From a virus, in the IMG/VR virus record IMGVR_UViG_3300035210_000087, positions 1 through 58,822 of that record: a stretch of 58,822 nt of DNA; one strand, 5' to 3'. Each line of letters begins with the position of its first letter. Positions within the stretch are counted from its first letter, which is position 1. Shown here piece after piece: positions 32,801-41,763 of the stretch. A model generated the notes under the pieces. That model was not told the origin of the DNA and made no database searches. It saw only the letters and a program-made list of their open reading frames with translations. Both the position numbers and the translations under genes were made by a program.

Positions 32801-35800
32801 CCACGATGTCGGGCTGAGATCGACGTTGCCACCAATCTTTTCCGCCACCCCCGACAGCGTCGTGAGCTTCTGGCCGTCCATCGCGTTCAACAGCGGATTG
32901 AGGATCGAGATTTTCAGCGCCCATTCGCCGAGCTGCGTGCCGATCCCCTGCAACACGGTCTTGAAGTTGACGCCGGCCGCAGAGCCTTTCACGAAGGCGT
33001 CGGTGATGCTCGATCCCACCGTGGTGAAGATGGAGGTCATCTCGCTGGCGATGTCGGCGCTGACCTGCGTTTCCTTGGCGAGCTTCTGCTGTGCCGCCGT
33101 CTGGCGCACCGCCGCGTCAATGGACTGCTGGGCCACCTCCGGGCTGAGCTTCTGCAGCGTCTTCTTGGCCTCGATCTCGGCCTTGAGCGCGGTAAGCACC
33201 AGGGCGCGCTTGTCGGCATCCATGCCGAGGGTGGTGATCTCGGCCTCGATGTATTGGGTGCCGAGGTTGGTGTTGAGGGTGGCGCGCTGCGTGGTCTCGT
33301 TGGCGAGCGCCGCGCTCTGCTTGTCGAGCTTCGCCGTCAGCGCCGTGACCTTGGTCTCGTACTCGGCGGACCCTTCCTTGGTGGTCTTGCGGGCCTCTTC
33401 CTCGGCCTTGATCCGGTGCGTCAGGGTGACGGTCTCGGCACCGCCGGCCGCCAGCGAGGCGGTCAGCCGGTCATTGCCGGCCGTCGCCCGGTCCATCGCG
33501 TCCATCTGGTCGCGAAAGCCAGCATCGAGCTCCTTCAGGCGCAGGACCCGGCCGCGGTCAAGCTGCTCCTGGCTGGCGCCGGTGAGGCCCATTGCCTTGG
33601 CGGCTTCGTTGAGCTGCTGGTCGGTCTTGGCGAGCTCGCGGGTGGCGCCGCTGGCAACATCAGCGCTGGACGCCTGTTGCTCCATCGAGTGCAGGAGGGT
33701 TTCGACGGGATCGCGGCTGGCGTAGAGCGCGCCCTTCGTCGCCTGCAGCCCGCGGTTGATGGCGGTGTTGGCCTTGACGCCTTCCTCGCCCATCGTCTGC
33801 CACAGCGCGACGCCCGAAGGCGTGATCTTGTCCAACTCGGCCCGCGCCGCCTGGAACATCTTGAGGTTGCGCTCAAGGCCTTCGTGCGTCTCGTCGAACA
33901 CATGGAGCCCGGCGTAGAGCTTCTGGGCATCTTGGATGAGGCCCTTGGCGTCGGAGCTCGTGGCGCTTGGCGCCGGCGGCTGGTCGTAGACAGCGCCGGT
34001 GGGCGCGGTCGCGGTTGCCGTGGTCGTGGTTACCGGGCCGGATTCTCTGCGGGCAGTGCGATCCCAATGGCTGCCGCCGCTCTCCTTCAGCGCGATCCTG
34101 AGCGCGAAGTCGATCTGCTTGGGGTTGGCGCCCTGCGCCGTGGCCTCGGCGATGATGTCCTGCCGGGCGATCTCGGGCACGTCGCCGGCCCGGCGCGAGG
34201 CCACGTCCTGCGCATAGTAGGAGGCGTCCACCTTCCTCTTGGTGGAGGTTCGGCCGGCCTTGATGTTTTCGAGACCCAGGTCGCCCTGGAAGTAGGCCTG
34301 CGCGACATCGGCCTCGATGCCGTTCCACCTCTCCCACGCCTGGAGGATGCGCTTGATGCCGCCCTTGATGTTCTGCGTGTAGTCGGAGGAATTGACGCCA
34401 AGGTCGCTGGCAGTGCCATCGAGAAGCTGGAACATGCCGGTCGCTGTGGAATCGGGGTTCTTCAGCACCGGGAAGTTGCTGACGGTGTAGTTGGTGTCGC
34501 CGCGCGACGTGACCGGGCCGGATGTGCCGGTGGGGATGTGGATCGGGATGTTGGGGGCAGGCCCGGAAAACAGCCGCTCCATGCGGCCGGCGTCCTGATC
34601 CGACAGCTTGATCTGTGCGCGGACCGCCTCGATCCGGTTGACCAGGCGCTCAAGCCTGTCGACGACAAAGGTCAGCCCGACCACCATCGCCCCGCCGACC
34701 GCCTCAAGGATCGGCCCAAGCTGCTGCTTCAGCTTCTCGAACGACTTGCTGAGCTTGTCGAGCGCCTCGCCGGCGTCGTTCACGGGCTTGGAGGCGCCGC
34801 CAACGGCCGCCGTGAGGGCTGCGATCAGCTTGGCCGTGGCGGCGGACTTGTCGCCACCGGCCTGGATGTCGGCGATGTATTTTGCCAAGCCGTAGCCGAC
34901 AGCCTTCAGCCCTTCGTCGGCGAGCTTCTTGGCCTCTGTACCAGGGTCGCGGAAGGCCAGCGCCAATTCCTTGGCGGCTTCGGGGGCGGTCTTGCCCATG
35001 ACTTTGGCAAGGTCGGTGGCGAGCTGCAGCAGCACGTCCATGTTCGCCCGGGCTGTCGCAAACTCCGGCGTCGAGCCAATGATCTCGGCCGCCGACTTGG
35101 CATCCTTCCGGTTAAGGCCGGAGATGGACGCCGCCGCCCTCTTGGCGGAGGCCTCGATGTCGTGGGCAAGGGTGACGTAGTCGTCGTGGGTGCCGCGGAG
35201 GTGCTGCGCCAGTTCGTTCAGCTTGGAGATGTGGCTTTCGTGCGCCACGATGGCGGCAACGCTCATCCCGACCAAGGCCGCGGTGGCGGTTATCGCCGCG
35301 TAGCGCAGGCTGAAGATGGCTTCGATGATGCTGCCGACACGCTTTGCCACGCCCGCCATCGTGTCGAAAAGGTTCTGGTTCATCTCAGCCAGCACCATCA
35401 GCGAGCCGGGGATGCGGCTGTAGGTGCCGATGAGGGCTTCGTGCGAGATGACGATGAATTCGCGGATGGCGTTGGAATTGACGGCCGTGCCGTTGGCGGC
35501 TGAATGCGAGTGGCTGATCTGCTCGGTGGTCGCCCGCTTGTAGGCGGCCTCGACCTGCTGCAGATCCACGATCATCTGCTCGTCGGAGATGTGCCGCTCT
35601 TTGTTGGCGGCAACGATGTCGGCGGTTTGCTTGATCCGGGTCTGCTCGGCGGCAAAGACGTGGTCGATCGACGACTTGGTGCTGGTGTAGGACGAAATCA
35701 TTTTGGCGTTGGCGTTCGCCACATCGACCGCCGCCGCGGCGGCCTCACGCTCAGCTTTGGCCGTGTCCGAGACGGCGTTGTAGACCTCCATGTAGCGGAC

Positions 35801-37171
35801 GTAGGCGGCGGCAAGCGTTGCGTTGGCCTGGGCGCGCTGGCTCTCGTCGGCAGCCACGGCGGTCGTGGCCGCGACCACGGCGCGCTCGTAGGCCACAATA
35901 GCGGCATAGATCGGGTCAACACCGGCACGGGCAGCCGCCAGATTGGCCGTGTTCGCCGCTACGGCCGCGCTGTTCAGCCGCAGCGCTTCGGTGGCCAAGC
36001 TCTCGGCGTTCGCCATGGTCTCGGTCGAGCGCACCACCTGGGCATGGTTGGCGCGGAGCTGCGCCATGATCGCAGCCGCAGCTTCCTTGCTGCGCGTGCC
36101 GGCATCGACGGCAGCGGCAAGCTCGATCTCGGCGGCGGCAAGTTGCTGCTCGGAACGGAACACCGGATCAATGGAGGCGTGCCAGGCATCGAACCGGGCT
36201 GAAATGGCCGCCACACCGGCAGCCTGCTTGGCTGCGGCGGCAGCATTCTGCTCCATGGCCGCGGTGACGAAGGTCAGCGATGACAGCGTGGCATCGAGGA
36301 CGGACTTCGCCATCGCAATGGCGCGGTTGGTGTCGTCCTGGGTGATGCCGGCGTGGCCGGTCGCTGCGGTGGCGATCCGCACGGCATCGTTATAGGTGTT
36401 CCAGGCGGCAGCCGCGGGATCGAGGCTGCCTTGCAGGCTGCGGAAGCTGGACACGATCGCCGCGGACTTGGCGGCGTTGCGCTCGACCTCGGCGGTGTTG
36501 CGGCGCAGCGCCTCGGCGGTGCCGTCGAGCTCGGCAACCGTCTCGGCGTAGGCAGCGCGGACCTTGGCGACTACGGGCGCCACGCCGGCCCAGGTGGTGA
36601 TGTTGTTGTTGACAGCGGCCGTGCAGACCGCCAACCGCTCGTTCTGGGTGGCGAGCGCGCCCTCCAACGGAAACATTTCATTGCGCAGAGAGGCGTAGGA
36701 CTGCCCGGCCTTCGCGACCGTGGCGGCCTGCTGCTGCTGGCTGCGCTCCGCCTTGCCCAGTGCCGCGTTGAAGCCGGAAAGCTCGAGAATGGTGCTGCGG
36801 TAGATTTGGAGCGAGAGCTCCTTGACGGCGTTGGCGGCGACCTCCGAGACCTTGAGCCGTTCGACGGCCGTGTCGCAGATGTCGAGCGCACGCTGGTAGT
36901 TCGCCAGGGCGCCATAGACGGGGTCGAGCCGTTCCTTCAGCCCCTCGTAGGAGAGCGCAGCCCGCTGCACTGCGGCCGCGTTGGCGGCGGCGCCTTTCTC
37001 GGCGATCCCCTGCTTCTCCGTGACCGCGACGAACGCCGCTGCCACCCTGCCGATCGCGCTCTCCAGCGTCGCCATGTCGGAGGCGCCGCCGGCGGCAATT
37101 GCCTGCAACGCCGCCTTGAAGGTCTCGGCCTCGCGCAGCGTCAGCCGGATCGAAAGCGTGCCACCAGCCAT
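29831..37171 (-). CDS. Tail tape measure protein, 2446 aa
   Basis: N-terminal TLSIRLTLREAETFKAALQA, then about 500 residues of Ala-rich coiled coil, helical segments, and a GMFQLLDGTASDLGV stretch (about 910-925) reminiscent of lytic transglycosylase domains. Hydrophobic Gly-rich helices (about 1600-1670) are followed near 2220-2325 by two DUF4214 units, AYQEMFGRAPDAAGLTYW and IYRSALGRAPDAEGLAFW. It ends AGGEYVVNASQAARY. Scaled at 0.15 nm per residue it implies a tail of roughly 350 nm. Confidence 0.9.
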   Translation of the reverse strand: MAGGTLSIRLTLREAETFKAALQAIAAGGASDMATLESAIGRVAAAFVAVTEKQGIAEKGAAANAAAVQRAALSYEGLKERLDPVYGALANYQRALDICDTAVERLKVSEVAANAVKELSLQIYRSTILELSGFNAALGKAERSQQQQAATVAKAGQSYASLRNEMFPLEGALATQNERLAVCTAAVNNNITTWAGVAPVVAKVRAAYAETVAELDGTAEALRRNTAEVERNAAKSAAIVSSFRSLQGSLDPAAAAWNTYNDAVRIATAATGHAGITQDDTNRAIAMAKSVLDATLSSLTFVTAAMEQNAAAAAKQAAGVAAISARFDAWHASIDPVFRSEQQLAAAEIELAAAVDAGTRSKEAAAAIMAQLRANHAQVVRSTETMANAESLATEALRLNSAAVAANTANLAAARAGVDPIYAAIVAYERAVVAATTAVAADESQRAQANATLAAAYVRYMEVYNAVSDTAKAEREAAAAAVDVANANAKMISSYTSTKSSIDHVFAAEQTRIKQTADIVAANKERHISDEQMIVDLQQVEAAYKRATTEQISHSHSAANGTAVNSNAIREFIVISHEALIGTYSRIPGSLMVLAEMNQNLFDTMAGVAKRVGSIIEAIFSLRYAAITATAALVGMSVAAIVAHESHISKLNELAQHLRGTHDDYVTLAHDIEASAKRAAASISGLNRKDAKSAAEIIGSTPEFATARANMDVLLQLATDLAKVMGKTAPEAAKELALAFRDPGTEAKKLADEGLKAVGYGLAKYIADIQAGGDKSAATAKLIAALTAAVGGASKPVNDAGEALDKLSKSFEKLKQQLGPILEAVGGAMVVGLTFVVDRLERLVNRIEAVRAQIKLSDQDAGRMERLFSGPAPNIPIHIPTGTSGPVTSRGDTNYTVSNFPVLKNPDSTATGMFQLLDGTASDLGVNSSDYTQNIKGGIKRILQAWERWNGIEADVAQAYFQGDLGLENIKAGRTSTKRKVDASYYAQDVASRRAGDVPEIARQDIIAEATAQGANPKQIDFALRIALKESGGSHWDRTARRESGPVTTTTATATAPTGAVYDQPPAPSATSSDAKGLIQDAQKLYAGLHVFDETHEGLERNLKMFQAARAELDKITPSGVALWQTMGEEGVKANTAINRGLQATKGALYASRDPVETLLHSMEQQASSADVASGATRELAKTDQQLNEAAKAMGLTGASQEQLDRGRVLRLKELDAGFRDQMDAMDRATAGNDRLTASLAAGGAETVTLTHRIKAEEEARKTTKEGSAEYETKVTALTAKLDKQSAALANETTQRATLNTNLGTQYIEAEITTLGMDADKRALVLTALKAEIEAKKTLQKLSPEVAQQSIDAAVRQTAAQQKLAKETQVSADIASEMTSIFTTVGSSITDAFVKGSAAGVNFKTVLQGIGTQLGEWALKISILNPLLNAMDGQKLTTLSGVAEKIGGNVDLSPTSWGTSILGALGLASTAEDKPTTSIGGDLITNSGTSLTNGSAIINTTNNTLVSGSGTSSSGAKTSSTGSSLLSNGSSLLSAASSGSKLMGVDWGSVVNSIDQWGVTNLGTGLSSSQAAFVAGEVPAAEMAGTTAEMSSGSLSGIAGTVGTYVAGWGIGFGAGTLAGSAINPGHNDQAMVGAAAGATIGMVFGPIGSAIGGLIGGIAGSFFGPGAAHNGWGYHVSANESGQLVTSDEHYNNVAKEQWTADMSAMAKVNAYLTEHAIVASGTSIVGGNNTGVAGEQSSFQDTAKAFTFSSATGSAALKQVLANNTFTTWDDLAAGVQAAADFDKLTGVTVDSIGTLQTSINSVNTSFDAATVSAVKYGLSEDVLNTKRAASIKALNDAAAATVATERASMAARVNVANDNAPSSLVTSLATAAASAKTEMLSFMGTLTTAFGSAYATTAEYADLVAQLTRTQVAERQKIIRDFAAKQAQGLNDWTDALTGRLATVTGNSGLVTSSSDAATFRDQIVTATSALKELGLSSWQTAVQIDALMAVQAAEAANNAYTTARSAYETALNSAISANETAASSATTLATSLRTAAEALTKFAAGLFTSAASPLTPEQKLAAARTAMAASAATASDTSVDAAKRTAAASQLQTDATTRLTLAESYYGKAGPGYAAEFEAVQKALTAASAAMVDTASPQEQQVKLLGEQLTVLKAQLAAVQAMGAVAPATLDALKALTDSTYAAKLAADQRATGATALASDVSGTAQAATAAQLVGPQPVSSVTQAYQEMFGRAPDAAGLTYWQGQLATGGVTLSTLERAMAGTDEYKSRATTTVTAIYRSALGRAPDAEGLAFWVAMMQSGASSGEVLRGIQSTAEYKSTHGMAAGGWVGNGVWNKDSVIAAYAGGGTIGLAGGEYVVNASQAARYADVLPGMNAGSYRANDNQAVVVELRAVRAELAALRRAQAAATQVAAQGHIATVQAVQENTTVAQQAAGSAKRLAAR

Positions 37172-37878
37172 CAGACGGCCCCCTCTCCAAGTCCCACGCG
37201 CAGTTCGGTGGCGAGTTTGTCCAGCGCGCGGGCGTGCGCGCCGTCGATGTCGATCCGCTTGGTGAGCGTCACCGAGGGCACCAGGATGAACAGCGGCACG
37301 CTGCCGCCGCGCGGCACGCCAAGGCCGCGCTGCTTGCTGCCGCGGATGACCTCGCCTTTGCCGATCCGGTTCGGCGCCCGATAGATGAGCAACTGCCGGC
37401 CGCCGCTCAGCGGGATCGAGAAGAGGTTCTGCTTCCCGAGCCGCTTTTCCACCATTTCGATCTGCGCAGCCCGCCGCAGCGTGCCGCCGTGGCCGCCGGT
37501 GGCCGCGACACCTTCGCGCGGTCGCGGCAGCTTGGTGTCGCCGAATCCCATGGCAATGGCTTCGGGCGTTGGGATCGCCAGGAAACGACCGTGCTTGTGC
37601 GTGATGTAGGCGCCCTGGTCGAACACGCGATGGAGCAGGGTGGCGTTGGAGTAGACCAACCCGGCCGTCTTGAGAGATGCGTGCGACGGATAAACCTTGA
37701 GGCGCCAGGCATTCGCCAACCCGCGACCCAGGCCGGCCGCCTCCACCTGCGCGCGGAGCTCGATCTGCGCCGAGGTAGCGGCCTTGAGCACGGCACTGCG
37801 GACGGCGATCGCCATCTCGTCGATGTGCCGCGCGACCGCCGTCGTCAGGTCGTGGGAGAACTCAGAGGTGAGGCGCAT
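37171..37878 (-). CDS. Minor tail protein, DUF6441-like
   Basis: 235 aa. Opens MRLTSEFSHDLTTAVARHID; contains LFSIPLSGGRQLLIY, VPLFILVPSVTLTKRIDIDG, the pattern of the phage tail family DUF6441. Lies between the tail-chaperone frameshift gene and the tape measure, coupled to both by overlaps. Tail assembly or completion role inferred. Confidence 0.7.
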   Translation of the reverse strand: MRLTSEFSHDLTTAVARHIDEMAIAVRSAVLKAATSAQIELRAQVEAAGLGRGLANAWRLKVYPSHASLKTAGLVYSNATLLHRVFDQGAYITHKHGRFLAIPTPEAIAMGFGDTKLPRPREGVAATGGHGGTLRRAAQIEMVEKRLGKQNLFSIPLSGGRQLLIYRAPNRIGKGEVIRGSKQRGLGVPRGGSVPLFILVPSVTLTKRIDIDGAHARALDKLATELRVGLGEGAV

Positions 37879-38171
37879 CAGGCATCACCTTCCTTGTCCT
37901 TGGCGAGCTCGGCCTCAACAGCGTTCAGGATCGCGAACGCATCGAGCAGCCACGCGGCCTGATCGTTGTATCCGCCGTCATCAGGCAGATGCGTCATGCC
38001 GAATTCTCCCCGGCAACCGGACCAAATCTGCAGCACCGGCCAGATGTCCTGCGGCAGAACCGAGCAAGGGTCTTCGTGGAAAACCTCGCCGAGAATGGTC
38101 CAGCTCTCGCCGGGGTCTAGCTCGACTGCGAAATCTCCTGGCCTTCTGGAGACCCAGAAGGCGGTTCGGAG
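37878..38171 (-). CDS. Frameshift extension of the tail assembly chaperone (GT part)
   Basis: 97 codons read only after a -1 shift at 38171. It begins LRTAFWVSRRPGDFAVELD, continues SWTILGEVFHED and ends WPVLQIWSGCRGEFGMTHLP, ... KDKEGDA. The downstream frame has no good independent start of useful length, just as with lambda T. Fused to the upstream gene it gives a protein of about 291 aa, the tape-measure-binding form. Confidence 0.75.
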   Translation of the reverse strand, partial: LRTAFWVSRRPGDFAVELDPGESWTILGEVFHEDPCSVLPQDIWPVLQIWSGCRGEFGMTHLPDDGGYNDQAAWLLDAFAILNAVEAELAKDKEGDA

Positions 38172-38752
38172 TTTTTTCTATCCTCGTCTCCCGGCCGCAT
38201 CAGTTCGAGCGCGCGACCGCCGATCTCGATCACGTCCACCGCGTCAAGCCGGTCAAGGAGATCGTCCGGAACCACACCGTTGGACTGGCGGAAAGGCAGA
38301 TCCACATTGACCCACCCCCGCAGCGCATGGGACGCGGCGAGCGGCGGCGCCAGCATCGAGAACATCGTGCGCGCCGCCATCAGCCGGCCGACCAGCGGCG
38401 ACACGCGCATCTGGTCTTCAATGACCTGATATGCCTCGATCAAGTCCGGGGACACTTCGGCCGCATCCGACGTGCCATCGCGCGTCACGATTTCCGCGGC
38501 CTGGTAGGCTTCCACAATGGCGATGAACGGGGCCGCGGTGTCGGGGTCGACATCATCGAGCGCCTTGCGGACCGCCTTGATGATCTCGGCGTTTGAGGGG
38601 TAGCGCGTGACCCCGCGATAAACGAGGTCCGCGTTGAACCGCGCCCGCTCCCAGTAGGTGAGGGGCGCGATGATGTAGACCGGAGCGTCAGGCTTGTCGC
38701 GATGACGCTCCGGGGTGAAACGGTCAGTTTGCCGTCGGGAAGTCACTGCCAT
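38117..38752 (-). CDS. Tail assembly chaperone (lambda G-like)
   Basis: 211 aa if translation terminates at 38117. Helical: APLTYWERARFNADLVYRG, then PSNAEIIKAVRKALDDVDPD. Occupies the G position between the tail tube and tape measure genes. The slippery A-AAA-AAC and stem-loop near its 3' end lead to the 37878 extension; the ratio of G to GT controls tail assembly in lambda. Confidence 0.75.
   Translation of the reverse strand: MAVTSRRQTDRFTPERHRDKPDAPVYIIAPLTYWERARFNADLVYRGVTRYPSNAEIIKAVRKALDDVDPDTAAPFIAIVEAYQAAEIVTRDGTSDAAEVSPDLIEAYQVIEDQMRVSPLVGRLMAARTMFSMLAPPLAASHALRGWVNVDLPFRQSNGVVPDDLLDRLDAVDVIEIGGRALELMRPGDEDRKNSEPPSGSPEGQEISQSS
38141..38177 (-). promoter_or_regulatory. Programmed -1 frameshift signal
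   Basis: On the minus strand: slippery heptamer A-AAA-AAC (38177-38171), an 8-nt spacer, then GCCTTCTGG-GTCT-CCAGAAGGC (38162-38141), a perfect 9-bp stem. In the zero frame the codons are AGA AAA AAC. This is the canonical arrangement for -1 shifts, and frame arithmetic (codon starts move from 1 to 2 modulo 3) agrees. Confidence 0.8.
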
Positions 38753-39915
38753 CAGAAATGCACCAGGATCAGACCTGCGTCCGCCACGGTCGCCTGGAAC
38801 GGCAGCGTCTCGGCCATGAGGTTGTTGCGGTCGGTGGGGGTGTTGCCCGTGTACATGATGCCGGGGCAGACCACGCCGATCCGGTTGCCGGCGGTGCTGC
38901 CGAGCGTCGCCGCGAAGCCGGTCACGCTGCCGTTGGTGAAGTTGGTCATGCGGCCAACGGTCTCGGTGACAGACATCAGCGGATCGAGCGAGCCCTTACA
39001 GTCGCGCTGGGTGATGATCGACGGGTCAAAGCCAAGCGCCGCTTCCGGGTTCTCCGGCTGGATGACCGTGACCCCGGCGTCGAAGCTCATCTTCGAGACG
39101 CGCACCACGTTGCGGTCCAGGCGGCACTGGCCACCGATGAAGATTGGCGGCTGGCCGGTATCGACCACGAAGCCGGTCGGGAAGGCCAAGGCCTCCATCC
39201 CAACGAAAATGCCCGTCATCGTGAATTTCAGCGTGCCGGCGCCGCCGGTCGGGACATCGAGCGTCCACGAGCCTTGCATGCCGGTGAAGCGCCAGGCCGC
39301 GCCGTCGATGCAGACCAGGATGGAGCACGACTTGATGATGCTTTGGTCGCTGGTCGGCGTGTACCGGATGTGCTGCGGGATCGCCGCCGTGGTGGACGTG
39401 GAGAGCACCGGGGAGAAGGTCGAGGACAGCGAGGCCACGAGCCCCGTGTTGTCCAAGATCCAGGTGGTGATCGGCGTCACCGGATTGACGGCCAGCGTGA
39501 CCGGGGCGCCCTGGTAGAGCGAGTTGGTGGCGACATAGCCGGTGCCGAGCGTCGCCGTCGTCGCGGTGCCGGCCGTGAGGGCGCTGGCCGAAATCGCCGT
39601 GACGATGCTCTCCTTGTAGCTGCAGCAGGGCATCAGCTTGCCCCACTTCGGCGCCGTGCCGGCCGCGCCACTGCCGCGCGCCATGCAGGTAATCGTCACC
39701 GTGCCCTTGGTGCCGGCCGCGATCGGCGGCGCGTCATCCAGGGAGCCGATCATCTCGGGGTTGGCAACCTGCGACTGCGCGAAGGAGATCGACGCATCCG
39801 CGCGCATGTAGTCCGTTGCCGTCGACGGAGCAGCGCCAGACCAGATGTCGGTGCCGGCTGTGGTCTCCTGCTTAACCGCAACGATGGCATTCCGTTTGCG
39901 GACATACGTCGGCAT
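38752..39915 (-). CDS. Tail tube (major tail) protein
   Basis: 387 aa. MPTYVRKRNAIVAVKQETTAGTD matches the N-terminus of phage tail tube proteins ('...k.qa.lgva.....'). Mostly beta-rich, with two halves (about 1-200 and 200-387). Upstream of the G/GT genes as in lambda (V). Longer than lambda V (246 aa), so an extra domain, such as an Ig-like one, may be present. Confidence 0.7.
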   Translation of the reverse strand: MPTYVRKRNAIVAVKQETTAGTDIWSGAAPSTATDYMRADASISFAQSQVANPEMIGSLDDAPPIAAGTKGTVTITCMARGSGAAGTAPKWGKLMPCCSYKESIVTAISASALTAGTATTATLGTGYVATNSLYQGAPVTLAVNPVTPITTWILDNTGLVASLSSTFSPVLSTSTTAAIPQHIRYTPTSDQSIIKSCSILVCIDGAAWRFTGMQGSWTLDVPTGGAGTLKFTMTGIFVGMEALAFPTGFVVDTGQPPIFIGGQCRLDRNVVRVSKMSFDAGVTVIQPENPEAALGFDPSIITQRDCKGSLDPLMSVTETVGRMTNFTNGSVTGFAATLGSTAGNRIGVVCPGIMYTGNTPTDRNNLMAETLPFQATVADAGLILVHF

Positions 39916-39926
39916 ATTGCGTCCTC

Positions 39927-40376
39927 CTAATCGGCAATCGGATTGCCGTAAGCAGTGTGGAACGAGATCGTCAGGGCGAGGCTCGACAACATCAGAGGCG
40001 CCTGGCTTTCCTCTGCGGTGACGACGCGGGTCTCAAACGAGGCCTCGGCCGTGTCTGTCACCACACCGCCGAAGGTTGGGTCGGCCATGATCGCCACGAG
40101 CGTGCGCAGGTAGAGCGCGTTGGCCGTGGGGCCGAGATCGTCATCGACAGCCGCCGTCACCGTCGCATCGACAACTGCCTGCATCTCGTAGGCGGTCTCG
40201 CCGGCGCTCATGGTGTTGTCCGCCGTGTGCTGGCCGTCGTAGACGATCAGCAGCGGGGCTTCCTCCGCATCCGGCACGCTGCGCCGGTTGCGCTGCACGG
40301 TGACGTCAGGCAGCGCCGCAGTGAGCTGCGCCGTCAGTGCCGCCATGACCTGCTCGCGCTTGGACAGATCAGGCAT
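39927..40376 (-). CDS. Tail terminator/minor tail protein (U-like)
   Basis: 149 aa. MPDLSKREQVMAALTAQLTA, a VTVQRNRRSVPDAEEAPLLI segment, and SLALTISFHTAYG at the end fit the lambda U/tail-completion pattern (helix then beta-rich core). Sits between the head-tail joining gene and the tail tube gene. Confidence 0.65.
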   Translation of the reverse strand: MPDLSKREQVMAALTAQLTAALPDVTVQRNRRSVPDAEEAPLLIVYDGQHTADNTMSAGETAYEMQAVVDATVTAAVDDDLGPTANALYLRTLVAIMADPTFGGVVTDTAEASFETRVVTAEESQAPLMLSSLALTISFHTAYGNPIAD

Positions 40377-40683
40377 CGGTCAGCACCAGCAGCCAGCGCA
40401 GGTTGCGCGCGTCGGCCGTCGCCTCCACGACCTCGTAATCACCGGAGGACGTGGTGAGTAGGTCGCCCTTGCGCGGCTTGGTCGGAACCTCCGACTGCAG
40501 CAGGTGCGCCGACTGGACCGAGGTCACGGCCTTCAACTGCCCCAGGCTCGGATATTGTGCCGAGGGCGAAAACAGCATGGCGCTCACCTGCAGAAGACCG
40601 CCGGCAATGGGGGCGTAGACCGCCTCCACCGCCAGGTCCTCGCAGGCGAAGATGCTCGCCATGCCATCCTCGAGAACGCCCAC
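40369..40683 (-). CDS. Head-tail joining protein (FII-like)
   Basis: 104 aa. The C-terminal beta region PTKPRKGDLLTTSSGDYEVV, then RNLRWLLVLTDA matches phage FII/attachment proteins ('Gd.l.v.g..Y.V......d..g...l.L'). Downstream of the capsid gene and overlapping the U-like gene by 8 nt. Confidence 0.7.
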   Translation of the reverse strand: MGVLEDGMASIFACEDLAVEAVYAPIAGGLLQVSAMLFSPSAQYPSLGQLKAVTSVQSAHLLQSEVPTKPRKGDLLTTSSGDYEVVEATADARNLRWLLVLTDA

Positions 40684-40695
40684 TGACTGCCGAGC

Positions 40696-41748
40696 TCAGC
40701 TCTTGGTCAGGCGGAACAGCGACTTGGGACGCATGCACGCGATCAGCGGATTGCTCTGCAGCTCGAACACGCGCCGGCTGTCCGTCTGCCGCTCGCGACG
40801 CTGCAGCAGGTAGTAGGGCAGGCCAACGCCGGAGATCGTGTCGAATGTGTCCGCCGGCGCGAAGAACGACTGGAACAGGCCGGGGACGCCGCTCATGAAC
40901 GCCCGTGCTTCGTTGGTCGGGACCGCGATCACGCCATCATCGGAACCGCGATAGTTGATCCAGGTGATGCCGCCGAACACGATCGCGTCGTAGGGCAGGA
41001 TTTCCGTGATCTGCGCCAGAGCGTTGGGCGAGGACATCGCGCCGAGCTTGCGCGCCGCGGTGACCTCCTTGCTGACCACGAGCGCGTCAAAGAAGTTGTC
41101 GCCGCAAAGGACGACCGTGCGGCCGCCGTCCATCGCCATGCCCTGAAGCGCCAGCACCATCGAGCGTCGGATGGTGGTGCAGGCCTGCGTCAAGATCGCC
41201 GTATCGGTCCCCATCGTCGAGACCGGGATGTTGATCGCGGTCGGCCGGGACACGCCGAAGAACGAGAACCAATCGTAGAGCAGGCGGCTGTTGTCCGCGT
41301 CGTAGACCTGTCCGTCGATCGCACCGAGATACAGGTGCTCCATGGTCGCGTTGATTTGCTGCCGCAGGCCAACCGGCCCCTCGACGCGCTGTTCAACGAG
41401 CCCCTGCGCAGTCTGCAGGTTGAGGCTGCCGGTCGCCCGCATGGCGAGCAGCTCGTCGGCATTGACCTCGGCCTCGCGCGCCAGATGGACGACTTCCATC
41501 ACGCGGGTCTTGCCGCGGATGATGTCGGCCTGCGACGGCGGCGAGCCGCGCGGAGACGTCTGGATCAGGGAGATGGCGCCCGCCAGCTCGTCGAAGCTGA
41601 CGTATTTCGTGTAGACGCCCTCGCCGGTGAACAGGTTCATCTTCGACAACAGGCCCGGATAGAACGGGATGTTGCGGTTGACGAACGCAGTCAGCGAGAT
41701 GTTGGTGAAGGCGTCCTGGTTGAAGATGTCTACGATGAGGTCGGCCAT
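40696..41748 (-). CDS. Major capsid protein, lambda E type
   Basis: 350 aa, close to lambda E (341). Contains FNQDAFTNISLTAFVNR, ADNSRLLYDWFSFFGV and GMAMDGGRTVVLCGDNFFDA, and ends FELQSNPLIACMRPKSLFRL, all features of the Phage_cap_E family. HK97-fold capsid protein forming the icosahedral shell. Preceded by the gpD-like decoration gene. Confidence 0.95.
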   Translation of the reverse strand: MADLIVDIFNQDAFTNISLTAFVNRNIPFYPGLLSKMNLFTGEGVYTKYVSFDELAGAISLIQTSPRGSPPSQADIIRGKTRVMEVVHLAREAEVNADELLAMRATGSLNLQTAQGLVEQRVEGPVGLRQQINATMEHLYLGAIDGQVYDADNSRLLYDWFSFFGVSRPTAINIPVSTMGTDTAILTQACTTIRRSMVLALQGMAMDGGRTVVLCGDNFFDALVVSKEVTAARKLGAMSSPNALAQITEILPYDAIVFGGITWINYRGSDDGVIAVPTNEARAFMSGVPGLFQSFFAPADTFDTISGVGLPYYLLQRRERQTDSRRVFELQSNPLIACMRPKSLFRLTKS

Positions 41749-41763
41749 GATGCTGCGCTCCGC

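Noticed and set aside
33254-35503. Long open frame of 749 codons antisense to the tape measure
   Set aside because: High-GC codon bias of the tape measure gene produces long antisense frames; no ribosome site, no recognisable domain.
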